64,000 bases of DNA from Gemmatimonas sp. (lineage in GTDB: Bacteria; Gemmatimonadota; Gemmatimonadetes; Gemmatimonadales; Gemmatimonadaceae): NCBI GenBank assembly GCA_011390805.1, contig JAABRT010000008.1:1-64000 (forward strand). Reading direction: 5' to 3'. How positions within the stretch are numbered: position 1 is the first letter of the stretch; the number at the start of each line of letters is the position of its first letter. Shown in pieces: positions 61,387 through 64,000 of this stretch. Position numbers and translations under genes: made by a program. The notes below the pieces were generated by a model. It saw only the letters and a list, made by a program, of their open reading frames with translations, was not told the DNA's origin and did no database searches.

Positions 61387-62502
61387 GTGGGCACATTGCC
61401 TCCCGAAGGGTTTCTCCTCCTCGAGGACGGAACCCTTTTTCTTGGTCGCCTTGTCGGACCGGGCACGCCAACGGTCGCTGAAGTCGTGTTCACCACGAAC
61501 ATGAGCGGCTACCAGGAAGTCTTCAGCGATCCGTCGTACAACGCGCAGATCGTTGTCATGACGGCTCCCATGATCGGCAACTACGGCGTGAACACCGAAG
61601 ACCCCGAGTCGGCGCGCCCGCAGGTGGCCGGTGCAGTGGTGCGGGAGCTCTCTCGCACGTATTCCAACTGGCGCGCCACCGGCTCGCTTGAGGAGTGGCT
61701 CAGCGGCGCCAACGTACCGGTGCTGACTGAGGTCGACACGCGTCGCCTCGCCATGCATCTCCGGTCTGCCGGTGTCATGCGTGGCGTGATTGCAGCGGGC
61801 TCAACGCCCGGCGCAGAGGCTTTGGCCGCGTTGGGTGGATGCCCGGCCATGGTGGGACTCGATCTTGCTTCGGTGGTGACCACGAAAGAGCCGTACGCCT
61901 GGGGCAACGCGCAGCATCCGGTGCACGTGGTGGCGTACGACTTCGGCATCAAGCGAAACATCCTGCGTTTGTTCGATGCGCACGGGGTTCGCGTGACGGT
62001 CGTGCCCGCGAGCACGTCGGTGGCCGATGTGCTCGCGCTCAAACCCGATGGCGTCTTTTTGTCAAACGGCCCCGGTGACCCGGAAGCGGTGACCTATGCG
62101 CTACCAGCCATTCGGGAACTGGCTGGTGCAGGGACGCCCATGTTCGGGATCTGCCTTGGACACCAGCTGCTCGGCCTGGCCTTCGGCGCACACACGGCCA
62201 AGATGCCCTTCGGCCACCGCGGCGGAAACCAGCCGGTGAAGGACCTCATGTCCGGCAAGGTGCTCATCACTTCGCAGAATCATGGCTTTGCCGTGGCAGG
62301 ATCGGAGCAGGAGGGCGTCGCAGGTGCGGCCGATTTACAGGTCACGCACGTGAACTTGAACGACGGCACCGTAGAGGGGCTGCGTCACCGCACGTTGCCG
62401 ATCTTTGGTGTGCAGTATCACCCGGAAGCAGCGCCGGGCCCGCACGATGCCGTGCCACACTTCAACGAGTTTCTGACGGCGTTGAAGTCACGTCGCGCGT
62501 GA
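61387..62502 (+). CDS. carA: Carbamoyl-phosphate synthase small subunit
   Basis: [81 protein letters not shown]. Confidence 0.97.
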   Translation: MGTLPPEGFLLLEDGTLFLGRLVGPGTPTVAEVVFTTNMSGYQEVFSDPSYNAQIVVMTAPMIGNYGVNTEDPESARPQVAGAVVRELSRTYSNWRATGSLEEWLSGANVPVLTEVDTRRLAMHLRSAGVMRGVIAAGSTPGAEALAALGGCPAMVGLDLASVVTTKEPYAWGNAQHPVHVVAYDFGIKRNILRLFDAHGVRVTVVPASTSVADVLALKPDGVFLSNGPGDPEAVTYALPAIRELAGAGTPMFGICLGHQLLGLAFGAHTAKMPFGHRGGNQPVKDLMSGKVLITSQNHGFAVAGSEQEGVAGAADLQVTHVNLNDGTVEGLRHRTLPIFGVQYHPEAAPGPHDAVPHFNEFLTALKSRRA

Positions 62503-62530
62503 TTGCCCCAACTGCTTGTGCCCCAAGTAC

Positions 62531-62559
62531 TTGACTGCGGCGAGCTGAAGCCGTAGGTT
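62531..62559 (+). promoter_or_regulatory. Candidate sigma70-type promoter for the HU-like gene
   Basis: TTGACT, 17-nt spacer, TAGGTT. Confidence 0.5.
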
Positions 62560-62653
62560 CGCTTCTCCCGGGCGAAAGGGGCGCGTAAAATCACACGCTC
62601 GTTTCGTCTCCCGCGCTGGCTCCCGGCTGGCGTGCTGCCCTTTGGAAGAGCTC

Positions 62654-63043
62654 ATGACGAAAGCCGATCTGGTGGAAAACGTCACGGCGCGGATCGCCCG
62701 GACTGCTGGTCCAACGATCTCGAAGAAAGATTGCGCGCGTGTAGTTGACGCCTTTCTCGATGCCATCAAAGACGCCCTCGCCGAGCAGAAGAATATCGAG
62801 GTGCGAGGATTCGGTACCTTCAAGATCCGGCAGCGCAAAACGCGCATGGCGCGCAATCCGCGCACCGGATCGCCTGTAGAGGTTTCAGCGCGACCGGTGC
62901 CGGTCTTCAAGCCATCCAAAGAGCTACGGACGCTGGTCGCCGACGCCGACGAGGTGCTTGAGGCGGCAGAAAAGGCGGCGGCTGAGGCCCTGCAGCAGCG
63001 GCTCGGTCTGGGGGCACCTCGCATCGATATCGACCGCCCCTGA
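62654..63043 (+). CDS. HU/IHF family DNA-binding protein
   Basis: MTKADLVENVTARIARTAGPTISKKDCARVVDAFLDAIKDALAEQKNIEVRGFGTFKIRQRKTRMARNPRTG. Confidence 0.95.
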   Translation: MTKADLVENVTARIARTAGPTISKKDCARVVDAFLDAIKDALAEQKNIEVRGFGTFKIRQRKTRMARNPRTGSPVEVSARPVPVFKPSKELRTLVADADEVLEAAEKAAAEALQQRLGLGAPRIDIDRP

Positions 63044-63115
63044 GCCGGCTTCGCAGCGTGCCCGTGTGACCAGGCGGGAGACCACCCGCCGCCTGTGTTC
63101 GGCTAGTATGTTCAG

Positions 63116-63361
63116 ATGATGACCATCCCAGTCCTGGTGTTTGCGTCGTACGCCGATGCCTTCGGCGCACGAACGGTGCAGGTCCCTGTCAGCGCCCCGT
63201 GTACAGTGGCTGATCTGGTGAGCGCCATGCGTGTGCTGCCCGGCGGTGATCGCCTGCCGACCAAACCGCTGGTCGCACTCAATCAGGCGTATGCGAAAAT
63301 GAGCGCTTCTGTGCAGGCCGGCGACGAAGTAGCGCTTATTCCACCGGTGGCCGGCGGATGA
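63116..63361 (+). CDS. moaD: MoaD/ThiS family protein (molybdopterin synthase small subunit)
   Basis: VLVFASYADAFGARTVQV...[14 protein letters not shown] with C-terminal GG; adjacent to moaE. Confidence 0.92.
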   Translation: MMTIPVLVFASYADAFGARTVQVPVSAPCTVADLVSAMRVLPGGDRLPTKPLVALNQAYAKMSASVQAGDEVALIPPVAGG

Positions 63362-63828
63362 CCACGCCCACGTTCGCACCCGCCACTGAGCCCGGTTGCG
63401 AACCGTTCATCGCACTGGTCACTGCTCCCATTGATCTGGCGCAGCTGGTGCAGCGGGTGTCGCACGCCAGCGTAGGAGCCATTGCCACCTTTCTCGGCAC
63501 CGTGCGCGAGTTCAACGACGGGCGCGCTGTAACCGGCATCGACTATGAAGCCTACGAGCCCATGGCGCATCGCGAAATGGACGCAATCGCCGGGGAGGCT
63601 GCCGAGCGGTTTCCGGGCGTGCGCGTGAATGTGGTGCATCGGTTGGGGACGCTCGCCGTTGGCGAAGTGAGCGTGGCGATTGCCTGCGCGCACGCCAGAC
63701 GTGCACCGGCGGCCGATGCGATGCGCATGGTCATTGAGGAGCTGAAGGTTCGTGTGCCCATCTGGAAACGTGAGCATTACGCGGATGGAGAGTTTACCTG
63801 GGTTGACCCCAGCGGAAACCCGAGATGA
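63358..63828 (+). CDS. moaE: Molybdopterin synthase catalytic subunit
   Basis: [70 protein letters not shown]. Confidence 0.95.
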   Translation: MTTPTFAPATEPGCEPFIALVTAPIDLAQLVQRVSHASVGAIATFLGTVREFNDGRAVTGIDYEAYEPMAHREMDAIAGEAAERFPGVRVNVVHRLGTLAVGEVSVAIACAHARRAPAADAMRMVIEELKVRVPIWKREHYADGEFTWVDPSGNPR

Positions 63829-64000
63829 GCGGCGCTGTCACGCTGCGTGATCAGTTCGGGCGCAGCATTGAGTACCTGCGCATCTCCGTAACCGACCGCT
63901 GCAACTTTCGTTGCGTGTATTGCATGCCGCTGGAAGGACTGCCGTGGTTACCCAAGACGGAGATTTTGCGCTACGAGGAAATCACCGAGATCGTGCGGCA
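63825..64000 (+). CDS. moaA: GTP 3',8-cyclase MoaA, partial (runs off window end)
   Basis: [53 protein letters not shown]; radical SAM CxxxCxxC. Confidence 0.95.
   Translation, partial: MSGAVTLRDQFGRSIEYLRISVTDRCNFRCVYCMPLEGLPWLPKTEILRYEEITEIVR

Overview
The window reads as a high-GC bacterial chromosome, most likely Gemmatimonadota; that assignment is inferred from the SusC/SusD pair, the gene content and family resemblance, and was not tested by any search. It is densely coding and mostly housekeeping: aspS, phoH, 7TM-HD hydrolase, ybeY, two CBS/HlyC proteins, rne/rng, rplU-rpmA, gmk-rpoZ-coaBC, dnaB, radA, ispD, aroE, gap-pgk-tpiA-secG, carA, an HU-like gene and moaD-moaE-moaA. It also has tRNA-Leu(CAA), tRNA-Asn(GUU) and several intrinsic terminators. 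I found no CRISPR array, prophage, transposase or rRNA. The most notable region is a compact operon at 10155-17638: meaB, a B12-dependent acyl-CoA mutase large subunit, a SAM methyltransferase, the B12-binding small subunit, an acyl-CoA carboxylase beta subunit and a split AtuA. The mutase has Phe and Gln at the two positions that are Tyr89 and Arg207 in methylmalonyl-CoA mutase, which is the isobutyryl-CoA mutase signature. Other points worth checking are an intergenic repeat family flanking a Tat-signal epimerase, a promoter plus terminator-like hairpin in the susC leader, a structured rplU leader, two 9-bp G/C homopolymers inside coding sequence, a methyltransferase gene with no canonical start codon, and several structured leaders or intergenic hairpins.
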